DNA of 64,000 nucleotides from Sinorhizobium psoraleae. GTDB taxonomy: Bacteria > Pseudomonadota > Alphaproteobacteria > Rhizobiales > Rhizobiaceae. The translations under genes were made by a program, and so were the position numbers. The notes below the pieces were generated by a model. That model was not told the origin of the DNA. It saw nothing but the letters and a program-made list of their open reading frames with translations, and ran no database searches. Location of the stretch: the NCBI RefSeq assembly GCF_013283645.1, contig NZ_JABEKV010000004.1:858889-922888 (forward strand). The letters are read 5' to 3'. How positions within the stretch are numbered: the first letter of the stretch is position 1; the number at the start of each line of letters is the position of its first letter. This document shows, piece by piece, positions 41,779 through 49,403 of this stretch.

Positions 41779-42866
41779 CAGTCCGCACCGCCTGCGACCG
41801 TGGCAGCGACGAAGCGGCCGTCCCGCCACTCCATCAGCCTGTAAGGCGTGTCGGTCCTCTCGTGGCTGCCGTTGAATTTTATCGGCCCGAGGATCGTTGC
41901 GTAAGGCCCCTTCAGAAGCGCCTCGGAAAGCGCGCTGTCATCTTTGGCAGCCTGGTCCTTTGCCTGTTCAAGGAGCGACATGGCGGCAAAGGCCGGCAGG
42001 ACATAACCTTCGGGTTCGGTTCCGCTCGCACGCATCGCCTTGGCGACGGCTCCGGCTTCGGCCGACCGAGACGCATCCGGAACAGTCACGGCAAGCACGC
42101 CGTTCTCCAGCGGCACGTCGAGGTCGGCGGCGTTCAGTACATCGCCGCCGAGCAGGGTTATCGGGACGTTTTCAGCCTTCGCGTCGCGCGCGATCACGGC
42201 GGTGTCGTAGCGGTCGCCTCCGGTAAAGACGTGGGTGGCGCCACTCTTCGCCAGTCGACGGACGAGGCCGACCTGTTGCTCCTGAGCCGGCCGATAGGTA
42301 TCGGTGAACACGGGCGTCACCCCAATCTCGGCAAGTGCGCTGCGAACACTTTCGACGAGCTCCCGGCTGTGAATCGTCCCGTCGTCGATGAGCGCGAGCG
42401 GTTTGCCCTTCCAGTTTGCGACGATGACGTCGGTGACCGCCGCGGCTTCGGCCTTTCCGCTTGGCGCCAGGCGATAGAACGGCCACTTTTTCTTGAGCGC
42501 GTCCTCCATCAGGATGTCCGAGCGGACACTAAGGGTGATGGCGGGAATGCCGGCTTCGGCCAGTGCGGGCAGGGCGGCTTCAAGACTCTCCGTGCAGAGA
42601 AAGCCGATCGCGGCCTCCGCGCCGCTTCCCAGCAGCGCCTTCGTCAGCGCCTCGCCGCCGGCGGGATCACAGCTTTCGTTGATCGGGACAATCTGGCTTC
42701 CACGGTCATCTGCCTGAAAGGCGGCGCCATCAGCCATCTGCTTTCCGAGCATGGCGAAAGGCCCGTCTGCGGGAGCGACGACGGCAACCTTCAAGCCCGC
42801 CGCAAGGGCAGGGGAAGCCGATAACAATCCGGCGGTGACGAAGCTCGTAACAATCGATCGAAACAT
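41778..42866 (-). CDS. LivK-type ABC transporter substrate-binding protein
   Basis: Periplasmic binding protein, family 6 (branched-chain amino acid/amide type). 362 residues from ATG 42866 with a signal peptide (FVTAGLLSASPALAAG). It contains KVAVVAPADGPFAMLGKQMADG, a Leu/Ile/Val-binding style opening, and GIPAITLSVRSD. A longer in-frame start at 42932 is less likely because the signal peptide begins at MFRSIVTS. No permease or ATPase gene is adjacent, so it is an orphan. It is translationally coupled to the P1 peptidase gene. Confidence 0.88.
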   Translation of the reverse strand: MFRSIVTSFVTAGLLSASPALAAGLKVAVVAPADGPFAMLGKQMADGAAFQADDRGSQIVPINESCDPAGGEALTKALLGSGAEAAIGFLCTESLEAALPALAEAGIPAITLSVRSDILMEDALKKKWPFYRLAPSGKAEAAAVTDVIVANWKGKPLALIDDGTIHSRELVESVRSALAEIGVTPVFTDTYRPAQEQQVGLVRRLAKSGATHVFTGGDRYDTAVIARDAKAENVPITLLGGDVLNAADLDVPLENGVLAVTVPDASRSAEAGAVAKAMRASGTEPEGYVLPAFAAMSLLEQAKDQAAKDDSALSEALLKGPYATILGPIKFNGSHERTDTPYRLMEWRDGRFVAATVAGGAD

Positions 42867-42931
42867 GTATTTTTTCCCGCAACGACGCCATGTTTTAAGG
42901 ATGTGTTTCTTTCCGTCAAAGGAAAAGATCA

Positions 42932-43033
42932 CACGCCGCAGCGCCGCGCGTCTATCAGGCGCGCAAAGATCGCTGCTGAACTTTGCGTCCCTACATGATT
43001 TTGTCCTTAAATCGATTCCGATTTAAGGAATCA
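42932..43033 (-). repeat. RIME1-like intergenic repeat, copy E (inverted)
   Basis: Minus-strand reading: ATTCCTTAAATCG-ga-ATCGATTTAAGGA palindrome, then ATCATGTAGGGACGCAAAGT, and the GC-rich CTGATAGACGCGCGGCGC. It occupies the gap between the divergent binding-protein and flavin-reductase genes. No separate promoter elements were picked out. Confidence 0.7.
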
Positions 43034-43128
43034 CGCAGCGAGAGCTTGTTATTCCGATCACGCCATCGCCATGCCGCTGATCCGCAAGAATCTCGCGCGG
43101 CCGGGTTTCATATTTTCCGTGAGAGTCT

Positions 43129-43656
43129 ATGTATGTGCAAGACATCGATCCGGAGAGAGATGTGTTGGAGAAGACACGGCTGGACCCCATAAGTTATCGC
43201 AATGCGATGAGCCGCATGTCCGCTCACGTGCAGCTCATCACCTCGGCTGATGGGGGCGCGCGGCGCGGCGTCACGATCACTGCGTCCTGCTCGGTGTCCG
43301 ACGAACCGCCGACGATTCTCGCCTGCCTCAACGCCGCAAATCCGCGCAACGATATCTTTGCGCGCTCCGGTGCTTTCGCGCTGAATCTTCTGGGTGCGCC
43401 GCACAGGACCCTGGCCCATGCTTTCTCCGGCCGTGATCAGCTCGACATGGAGCGGCGCTTCGCGCTCGGCCAATGGATGCAGCTCACCACCGGCGCGCCG
43501 ATTCTTGCTGATGCAGTCGCCGCCTTCGATTGCCGCCTCATCGAGGCCAAGATCATGGCGACCCATCTCATCCTCTTCGGCGAAGTCGTCGACATGCGTC
43601 TCGGAGAGAAGCACGCACCGCTCATTTATGTGGACCGTGGATACCACACGCTATAA
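43129..43656 (+). CDS. Flavin reductase-like protein
   Basis: 175 residues of the FMN-binding split-barrel flavin reductase family (HpaC/RutF type), which reduces FMN/FAD with NAD(P)H for a partner monooxygenase. Recognisable parts: YRNAMSRMSAHVQLITSADG, GVTITASCSVSDEPPTILAC and NDIFARSGAFALNLL. No monooxygenase gene is nearby. The next gene (MoxR-like) starts 25 bases downstream, so it may share the transcript with the cox-like accessory cluster. Confidence 0.87.
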   Translation: MYVQDIDPERDVLEKTRLDPISYRNAMSRMSAHVQLITSADGGARRGVTITASCSVSDEPPTILACLNAANPRNDIFARSGAFALNLLGAPHRTLAHAFSGRDQLDMERRFALGQWMQLTTGAPILADAVAAFDCRLIEAKIMATHLILFGEVVDMRLGEKHAPLIYVDRGYHTL

Positions 43657-43681
43657 GTTTTTCCCCGACCGCGGAGGAAAC

Positions 43682-44611
43682 ATGGCGAAATACGAAACGG
43701 GAAAGCTGCCGCGATCCATCGATGAGACGATGGCGATGCTGGAGGCGCAGGACTACCTCGCCGGAACCGCGCTTGCGACGGTGCTTTTCCTGGCACTGAA
43801 AATGAAGCGCCCGCTGTTTCTCGAAGGCGAGGCAGGCGTCGGCAAAACCGAGATCGCCAAGGTCCTTGCCCGTTCCCTCGATCGGCCGCTGATCCGGCTG
43901 CAATGCTACGAAGGGCTCGACGTCTCGTCGGCCGTGTATGAATGGAACTACCCGGCGCAGATGCTGGAGATCCGTCTCTCGGAGGCGGCCGGCATGGTCG
44001 ACCGCCAGAGGATCGAGGGCGATATCTTCTCCGAAAGGTTCCTCATCCGCCGCCCGGTGCTGCAGGCGATATCCGGCGGAACGGGACGGGCCCCCGTATT
44101 CCTGATCGACGAGCTCGACCGCACCGACGAAGCTTTCGAGGCTTTCCTTCTGGAGGTGCTTTCCGATTTCCAGGTCACCATCCCGGAGCTTGGAACGATT
44201 AGGGCGGACGAACCGCCGATCGTTATCATCACGACCAACCGCACCCGCGAGATTCATGACGCCTTGAAGCGACGCTGCCTTTATCATTGGGTGGACTATC
44301 CCAAGGCCGCGCAGGAACTCGACATCATCCGGCGCAAGGTGCCCGGCTGCAACGCCGCTTTGTCGCGCGAAATCGTCGCCTATGTCCAAAGATTGCGGGC
44401 GATCGATCTCTTCAAGAACCCCGGCGTGGCGGAGACGATCGATTGGGCGACGGCACTCACCGAACTTGACCGGCTGGCGCTCGATCCGGAAACGATCGCC
44501 GACACACTTGGCACGCTGCTCAAATACCAGGACGATATCGCCCGGATCGAGGGCGCGGAGGGGCGCAAGCTGCTCGCCGAGGTCAAGGCCGAACTGCTGG
44601 CGCAGGGCTGA
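43682..44611 (+). CDS. MoxR-family AAA+ ATPase, CoxD-like
   Basis: 309 residues from ATG 43682; the longer open frame upstream overlaps the flavin reductase in another frame. Walker A GEAGVGKT (49-56), Walker B VFLIDELDRTDEAFEAFLLEVL, sensor 1 IVIITTNRTREI. MoxR ATPases work with VWA-domain partners to mature metalloenzymes; here the partner is the next gene. CoxD plays this role for the Mo-Cu site of CO dehydrogenase. Confidence 0.92.
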   Translation: MAKYETGKLPRSIDETMAMLEAQDYLAGTALATVLFLALKMKRPLFLEGEAGVGKTEIAKVLARSLDRPLIRLQCYEGLDVSSAVYEWNYPAQMLEIRLSEAAGMVDRQRIEGDIFSERFLIRRPVLQAISGGTGRAPVFLIDELDRTDEAFEAFLLEVLSDFQVTIPELGTIRADEPPIVIITTNRTREIHDALKRRCLYHWVDYPKAAQELDIIRRKVPGCNAALSREIVAYVQRLRAIDLFKNPGVAETIDWATALTELDRLALDPETIADTLGTLLKYQDDIARIEGAEGRKLLAEVKAELLAQG

Positions 44612-44616
44612 CCGTG

Positions 44617-45939
44617 ATGGCGGGCAATCACGTCGATCGCACAGCAGTTTCGCCGATAACGTTGGGCGACGGCAAACTCGCCGACAATATCGTCTTCTTT
44701 GCCCGTGCGCTGCGAAGGGCGGGAATGAGAATAGGTCCCGCCGCCATTGCCGACGCCATCGATGCCGTGAAGCTGATCGGGATCGGCTCCCGCAGCGAAT
44801 TCTACGCCGCCCTGCAATGCACCTTCGTCAAGCGCCATGAAGATCAGGCCCTGTTCGACGAGGCATTCCGGCTGTTCTGGCGCTCGCGCGATCTTGTCCA
44901 GAAGATGATTGCGCTCCTCTCGCCCGTGGCACCGGAGCGGCAGGGCGAACATCGGACCAGGCGCGCCGGAGAGGAGCGCCTCCGCGACGCACTCCTTTCC
45001 GGAAGGGATGATGCCCGTTCGCCGCGCGACGAACCGGACGTCGAGGTCGATGCTCGCTATACGGTCTCGGGTCGAGAGCTCTTCCGCAAGGCGGATTTCG
45101 CGCAGATGAACGCCGCCGAGATCGCCGAGGCCAGGAAGGCATTGTCGTCGCTGATATTGCCGCTGGATCGTGTGCGGACCCGCCGCTTTCGCCCCGCTCG
45201 CCGGCCGGTGCGCATCGACCCGCGCGCCACCATGCGCGACGCCATGCGCTTCGGTGGCGAATTGATTCTCCCGCGCTTTCGTGAGCCGCGCCTTGTCCAT
45301 CCGCCGCTCGTCGTGCTTGCCGATATTTCCGGTTCGATGAGCCAGTACACGCGGATTTTCCTGCATTTCCTGCATGCGCTGACGGAACAGCGGCATCGTG
45401 TTCACACGTTCCTCTTCGGGACGCGGCTGACCAATGTCACGCGCCAAATGCGCAACCGCGATCCCGACGAAGCGCTGGACGAATGCGTGGCCGCGGTCAA
45501 GGATTGGTCCGGCGGCACGCGTATCGGCGAAACGCTTCATGAGTTCAACCGGCGTTGGTCACGCCGGGTGCTCGGGCAGGGCGCCATCGTCCTCCTGATC
45601 ACCGACGGCCTTGAGCGCGATGATACAGCAGAGCTGGAAATCGAGATCGATCGTCTGCATCGCTCTTGCCGGTGCCTTATCTGGCTCAACCCGCTGCTGC
45701 GCTTCGACGGATTTGAGGCGCGGGCCCGGGGTGTGCGAGCCATGCTGCCGCATGTTGACGAATTCCGGGCGGTGCACAATCTTGAGTCCGTGGCCGAGCT
45801 GGTGAAATCGCTGTCCAGACAAGGTGCGCAAGACGCCGATCCGCGGCGCTTCCTGGTGCGAGAACGGCATGAAACAGCTGCGCTCGCAAACGATCGGTCC
45901 TGCTTGCTTGGAGAACCGGAACATGTCGACAGAGCGTAA
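44617..45939 (+). CDS. VWA-domain protein, CoxE-like
   Basis: 440 residues from ATG 44617; a GTG one codon earlier is possible. The C-terminal VWA domain has a complete MIDAS start, DISGSMS (D236, S238, S240), and later TDGLERDD. The N-terminal half is charged and helical. The CoxE family is the usual partner of the MoxR/CoxD ATPase encoded immediately upstream, and acts in insertion of the active-site metal of molybdenum hydroxylases. It overlaps the next gene by 17 bases. Confidence 0.92.
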   Translation: MAGNHVDRTAVSPITLGDGKLADNIVFFARALRRAGMRIGPAAIADAIDAVKLIGIGSRSEFYAALQCTFVKRHEDQALFDEAFRLFWRSRDLVQKMIALLSPVAPERQGEHRTRRAGEERLRDALLSGRDDARSPRDEPDVEVDARYTVSGRELFRKADFAQMNAAEIAEARKALSSLILPLDRVRTRRFRPARRPVRIDPRATMRDAMRFGGELILPRFREPRLVHPPLVVLADISGSMSQYTRIFLHFLHALTEQRHRVHTFLFGTRLTNVTRQMRNRDPDEALDECVAAVKDWSGGTRIGETLHEFNRRWSRRVLGQGAIVLLITDGLERDDTAELEIEIDRLHRSCRCLIWLNPLLRFDGFEARARGVRAMLPHVDEFRAVHNLESVAELVKSLSRQGAQDADPRRFLVRERHETAALANDRSCLLGEPEHVDRA

Positions 45940-46255
45940 CGTCCTCGATCCGCTGGAGATCGCCGAAACCTGGTACCGTGGCGGGCGCAAAGTGGCGCTT
46001 GCCACTGTCATCGAGACCTGGGGCTCGGCACCGCGACCAGTCGGCAGTCATCTCGTCATCGATGACGAAGGAAACTTTCAGGGTTCCGTCTCCGGCGGCT
46101 GTGTTGAAGGCGCGGTCATCGCCGAGGCAATGGAGATCATCGAAACGGGAGCCCCGAAGATCCTCGAATTCGGCGTTGCCGATGAGACTGCATGGCGCGT
46201 CGGCCTTTCCTGCGGCGGCCGCATCCGGGTCTATGTCGAAAGAATTGAAGGCTGA
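45923..46255 (+). CDS. XdhC/CoxI family protein, N-terminal domain
   Basis: 110 residues from ATG 45923. It contains the XdhC_CoxI block ATVIETWGSAPRPVGSHLV and GSVSGGCVEGAVIAEA, and ends ...CGGRIRVYVERI. XdhC-type proteins bind molybdenum cofactor, protect it and insert it in its sulfurated form into hydroxylases. Many homologues carry this domain plus a Rossmann domain in one chain; here the second half is the next gene, two bases away. Confidence 0.88.
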   Translation: MSTERNVLDPLEIAETWYRGGRKVALATVIETWGSAPRPVGSHLVIDDEGNFQGSVSGGCVEGAVIAEAMEIIETGAPKILEFGVADETAWRVGLSCGGRIRVYVERIEG

Positions 46256-46257
46256 CG

Positions 46258-46965
46258 ATGGAACGCTCAACCCTTCAGGCAATCAATGCGGCGCGGGCCG
46301 CGCGACGGGCGGCTGTCGTCGTCACCGATCTTTCGGACGGCACGAGTCAGGTCTTTCCGGAAGGAGCCAAATTCCCGCCGGAATGGGACAGCGTGATCGT
46401 GCAAGCGTTGCGTTCGGGGCGCGCGGGCGTTACGGCGGTGGAAGAACGATCGCTGTTTATCAATGTTCATCTGCCGCCGCCGCGCATCGTCGCCATCGGC
46501 GCCGTTCATATCTCTCAAGCACTTGCCGGTCTGGCTGCAGTTGCCGGATTCGACATGGTGATCATAGATCCCCGTACGGCGTTTGCGACGACGGAGCGCT
46601 TCGGTAACGTCGAACTCCTGGCTGAGTGGCCGGAAGACATTCTGTCTTCAAGGCCACTCGACCGCTACACGGCGCTTGCCGCGCTCACCCATGATCCGAA
46701 GATCGACGATTATCCCATCCGGGCGGCCTTGGAGGCGGGTTGCTTCTATGTGGGATCGCTCGGCAGCCGCAAGACCCACGCAACGCGCGTCGAAAGATTG
46801 ACGCAAGCTGGCGTGCCCGCGGAGGCCATTGGTCGTATCAAAGCCCCGATCGGCCTTGATATCGGTGCGGCGAGCCCTGCCGAAATCGCTGTCGCCGTCC
46901 TGGCCGAGATCATCGAAGCCTTGCGCCGCCGTGATCCGGCTGGCCGGGCAGGAGGTGCAAGATGA
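46258..46965 (+). CDS. XdhC family protein, Rossmann domain
   Basis: 235 residues. Companion half of the XdhC/CoxI protein: a nucleotide-binding Rossmann core (RIVAIGAVHISQALAGLAAV), then DPRTAFATTERF and YVGSLGSRKTHATRVERL, ending IGLDIGAASPAEIAVAVLAE. It directly follows the N-terminal-domain gene and overlaps the next start (ATGA). The split form suggests the two polypeptides work as a complex. Confidence 0.88.
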   Translation: MERSTLQAINAARAARRAAVVVTDLSDGTSQVFPEGAKFPPEWDSVIVQALRSGRAGVTAVEERSLFINVHLPPPRIVAIGAVHISQALAGLAAVAGFDMVIIDPRTAFATTERFGNVELLAEWPEDILSSRPLDRYTALAALTHDPKIDDYPIRAALEAGCFYVGSLGSRKTHATRVERLTQAGVPAEAIGRIKAPIGLDIGAASPAEIAVAVLAEIIEALRRRDPAGRAGGAR

Positions 46966-48578
46966 AGTTCGGTCCGGTGCGGCTTGCCGATGCCAAGGGC
47001 GCTGTTCTTGCGCATGCGATGAAAACCGAAACGCTGAGACTGTCGAAAGGCCATCGCCTGGGCCAAGCGGACATCGCGGCGCTTGCCGAAGCCGATATGA
47101 AAGAGGTCATTGTTGCCCGGCTCGATGCGGACGACCTGCTCGAAGACGAGGCGGCTGCGCGGATCGCCGCAGCGATCGCTCCCGACCACCTGCGCTTTTC
47201 GCAAGCGGCGACGGGGCGGGTGAATATTCACGCCACCATTTCCGGTCTTTTCGTGGCAAATCGCGCCATCGTCGACCGACTGAACCGGATCGATCCGGCG
47301 ATCACGCTCGCCTGCCTCGCCGATCACACGGCGGTCGCATCGGGCGACATGGTTGCGACGATCAAGATCATCCCGCTGGCGGTGCCAGAGCACTTCGTCG
47401 CGCAAGCCGAGGACATGCTGCGGGCCGAACCGGCCTTCGAGGTCAAACCCTTTGCACCGCGTCGGGCGGCACTGATTGCAACCGAGTTGCCGTCGCTCAA
47501 GCGCCAGGTCATGGACAAGACCCAGGCCGTTCTCGCCGCTCGACTCTCGCGCTCCGGGAGCCATCTCGTCGCTGAATGTCGTGTGGCGCATTCGGAGGGC
47601 GCCGTCGCTGCTGCCATAGCCGATCTAAAGTCGACTCATGATCTGATCATCGTTTTCGGCGCGTCTGCAGTCGCCGACCCGGACGACGTGATTCCGTCAG
47701 CGATCCGCCAAGCAGGTGGCGTCGTCGAACATGTCGGAATGCCGGTCGATCCTGGCAACCTTCTCGTTCTGGGCCGAATCGGCGAAATTCCCATTGTCGG
47801 GGCGCCAGGTTGCGCACGCAGTCCCAAAGAGAACGGCTTCGACTGGGTTCTCGACCGGCTGCTTGCCGGCGAATGGCCGAACTCGCAGGACATAACCGGC
47901 CTCGGTGTCGGCGGCTTGCTGAAGGAAATTCCGACGCGGCCGCAGCCACGGGAGCTAAGCATCAGCCCACCGCGTGGTCCGGCACGGATCGTGGTTCTGG
48001 CTGCGGGCCGGGCAAGCAGGATGGGTGTCAGCGGCGGACACAAGCTGCTGGCCGAATTCGACGGGGTTCCACTGGTGCGGCGCTCCGTGGAAACGGCGAT
48101 GGCGGCCGATGCCGGGAAGGTCGTCGTCGTAACCGGATACCGCGAAGCGGATATTCGCGCTGCACTCGACGGCCTGTCCGTTACGCTTGTCTCCAATCCG
48201 GACTACTCCGTCGGCATGGCCTCGTCGCTGGTCGCCGGCGTGACTGCGCTTGGAACAGAGGCCGGCGGCGTTCTCGTGATGCTGGCCGACATGCCGGGCG
48301 TGACTGCCGATCATCTGTGCAAGATGATCGAAGTCTTCGACAACGAAGGGAGGCAAGCGGTCGTCCGTGCAGTTTCGGAAGGCCAGCGCGGCAATCCGGT
48401 CATTTTGCCGAGAGAGACATTCGCCGCAGTCAGGCAACTCGTCGGCGACGTCGGAGCACGGCATATCGTCGAGCGGTGCGGGCTTCCGGTCGTCGATGTC
48501 GAACTCGGCGAAGCGGCGCGCATTGATCTCGACACACCGGAAGCGATTATCGCCGCAGGTGGGGTTCTGAAGGAGTGA
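46962..48578 (+). CDS. Molybdopterin-binding domain fused to MocA/MobA-like nucleotidyltransferase
   Basis: 538 residues. Residues 1-330 resemble a MoeA/MogA-type molybdopterin-binding region (KFGPVRLADAKGAVLAH; LIIVFGASAVADPDDVIPSA). Residues from about 340 form a nucleotidyltransferase with VLAAGRASRMG (near 345-355), HKLLAEFDG and MLADMPGV. The transferase half is like MocA, which makes molybdopterin cytosine dinucleotide, the cofactor form of xanthine/CO dehydrogenase-type enzymes. It completes the maturation cluster and overlaps the previous gene. Confidence 0.88.
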   Translation: MKFGPVRLADAKGAVLAHAMKTETLRLSKGHRLGQADIAALAEADMKEVIVARLDADDLLEDEAAARIAAAIAPDHLRFSQAATGRVNIHATISGLFVANRAIVDRLNRIDPAITLACLADHTAVASGDMVATIKIIPLAVPEHFVAQAEDMLRAEPAFEVKPFAPRRAALIATELPSLKRQVMDKTQAVLAARLSRSGSHLVAECRVAHSEGAVAAAIADLKSTHDLIIVFGASAVADPDDVIPSAIRQAGGVVEHVGMPVDPGNLLVLGRIGEIPIVGAPGCARSPKENGFDWVLDRLLAGEWPNSQDITGLGVGGLLKEIPTRPQPRELSISPPRGPARIVVLAAGRASRMGVSGGHKLLAEFDGVPLVRRSVETAMAADAGKVVVVTGYREADIRAALDGLSVTLVSNPDYSVGMASSLVAGVTALGTEAGGVLVMLADMPGVTADHLCKMIEVFDNEGRQAVVRAVSEGQRGNPVILPRETFAAVRQLVGDVGARHIVERCGLPVVDVELGEAARIDLDTPEAIIAAGGVLKE

Positions 48579-48581
48579 AGG

Positions 48582-48899
48582 ATGGATAACGCGGCGATCG
48601 AGGAGATGTTCGAAACATTGGGGCCGGTCACGATCCGCCGCATGTTCGGTGGCAAGGGCATCTATTTCGAAGGTGTGATCTTCGCGCTCGAGGTCGATGG
48701 CGAAATCCTTCTGAAGGGCGACGCCGAATCAGCGCCGGAATTCGAGCGGGCGGGCAGCCGCCAATGGGCTTACGACGGTAAGGGGAAAACGGTGAAGATG
48801 CCCTATTGGAGCATTCCCGATGCGGCGCTGGATGATCCGGACGAGATGGCCCGCTGGGTGAGAATCGCTTACGCGGCGGCACTCAGGTCGAAGAAATAG
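48582..48899 (+). CDS. TfoX/Sxy N-terminal-domain protein
   Basis: 105 residues with the TfoX N-terminal fold only: EMFETLGPVTIRRMFGGKGIYFEGVIFA, FERAGSRQWAYDGKGKTVKM. In Haemophilus, TfoX regulates competence, but short alphaproteobacterial versions have no established role. Starts three bases after the MocA-like gene stop, so it is likely at the tail of that operon. Confidence 0.87.
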   Translation: MDNAAIEEMFETLGPVTIRRMFGGKGIYFEGVIFALEVDGEILLKGDAESAPEFERAGSRQWAYDGKGKTVKMPYWSIPDAALDDPDEMARWVRIAYAAALRSKK

Positions 48900-48920
48900 G
48901 ACATGACGCGGGCAACATAG

Positions 48921-48950
48921 ATCATTTCATTGTTGAACCAATGAAATGAT
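48921..48950. terminator. Perfect 11-bp AT-rich inverted repeat between convergent genes
   Basis: ATCATTTCATT (48921-48931), loop GTTGAACC, AATGAAATGAT (48940-48950). It lies between tfoX-like and Nudix genes. It may terminate transcription, or be a remnant of another dispersed repeat; there is no T run. Confidence 0.45.
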
Positions 48951-48984
48951 CCAACGCTTTGAAACTACATTTCCTGGAATTGCT

Positions 48985-49392
48985 CTAGCCGAGGGCCCGA
49001 ACGGCATCGGCTGCGAAACGCGACAGCGGCTGGGGTAGGGCGGAAAGATCGAACCAGCCGATGTCGGAGAGCTTGTCCGGTTCGGTGAGATGTGGTTCGC
49101 CGGAAAAATCTTCCGTCACGTAGATGAGCGAAATCCAGTGCTGCTGGTCCGCTTCAATCACCTGCTCGCTGATGCAGAGAAAGCGGGTCGAGTGGATCGA
49201 AAGGCCGCTTTCCTCTTCCGCCTCCCGGCGCGCCGCACTTTCGGCGCGCTCCATATGGTCGACCTTGCCACCGACGATGTTCCAGTGGCCGGCCTCGGGC
49301 GCCTTGAGCCGCCGGCAAAGAAGGATCTTGCCGTCGCGTAGAATCGCGAGACCGCAGCCAACACCGGGGAAATCGACGCCGGGAAGAGCCAT
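48985..49392 (-). CDS. Nudix hydrolase
   Basis: 135 residues. A full Nudix box G-x5-E-x7-REUxEExGU: GKVDHMERAESAARREAEEESGL. The N-terminal GVGCGLAILRDGKILLCRR is typical of small MutT/NUDT-like members. The substrate is unknown. It begins 11 bases after the stop of the DEAD helicase gene on the same strand. Confidence 0.9.
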   Translation of the reverse strand: MALPGVDFPGVGCGLAILRDGKILLCRRLKAPEAGHWNIVGGKVDHMERAESAARREAEEESGLSIHSTRFLCISEQVIEADQQHWISLIYVTEDFSGEPHLTEPDKLSDIGWFDLSALPQPLSRFAADAVRALG

Positions 49393-49403
49393 GAGGCCGA
49401 AGG

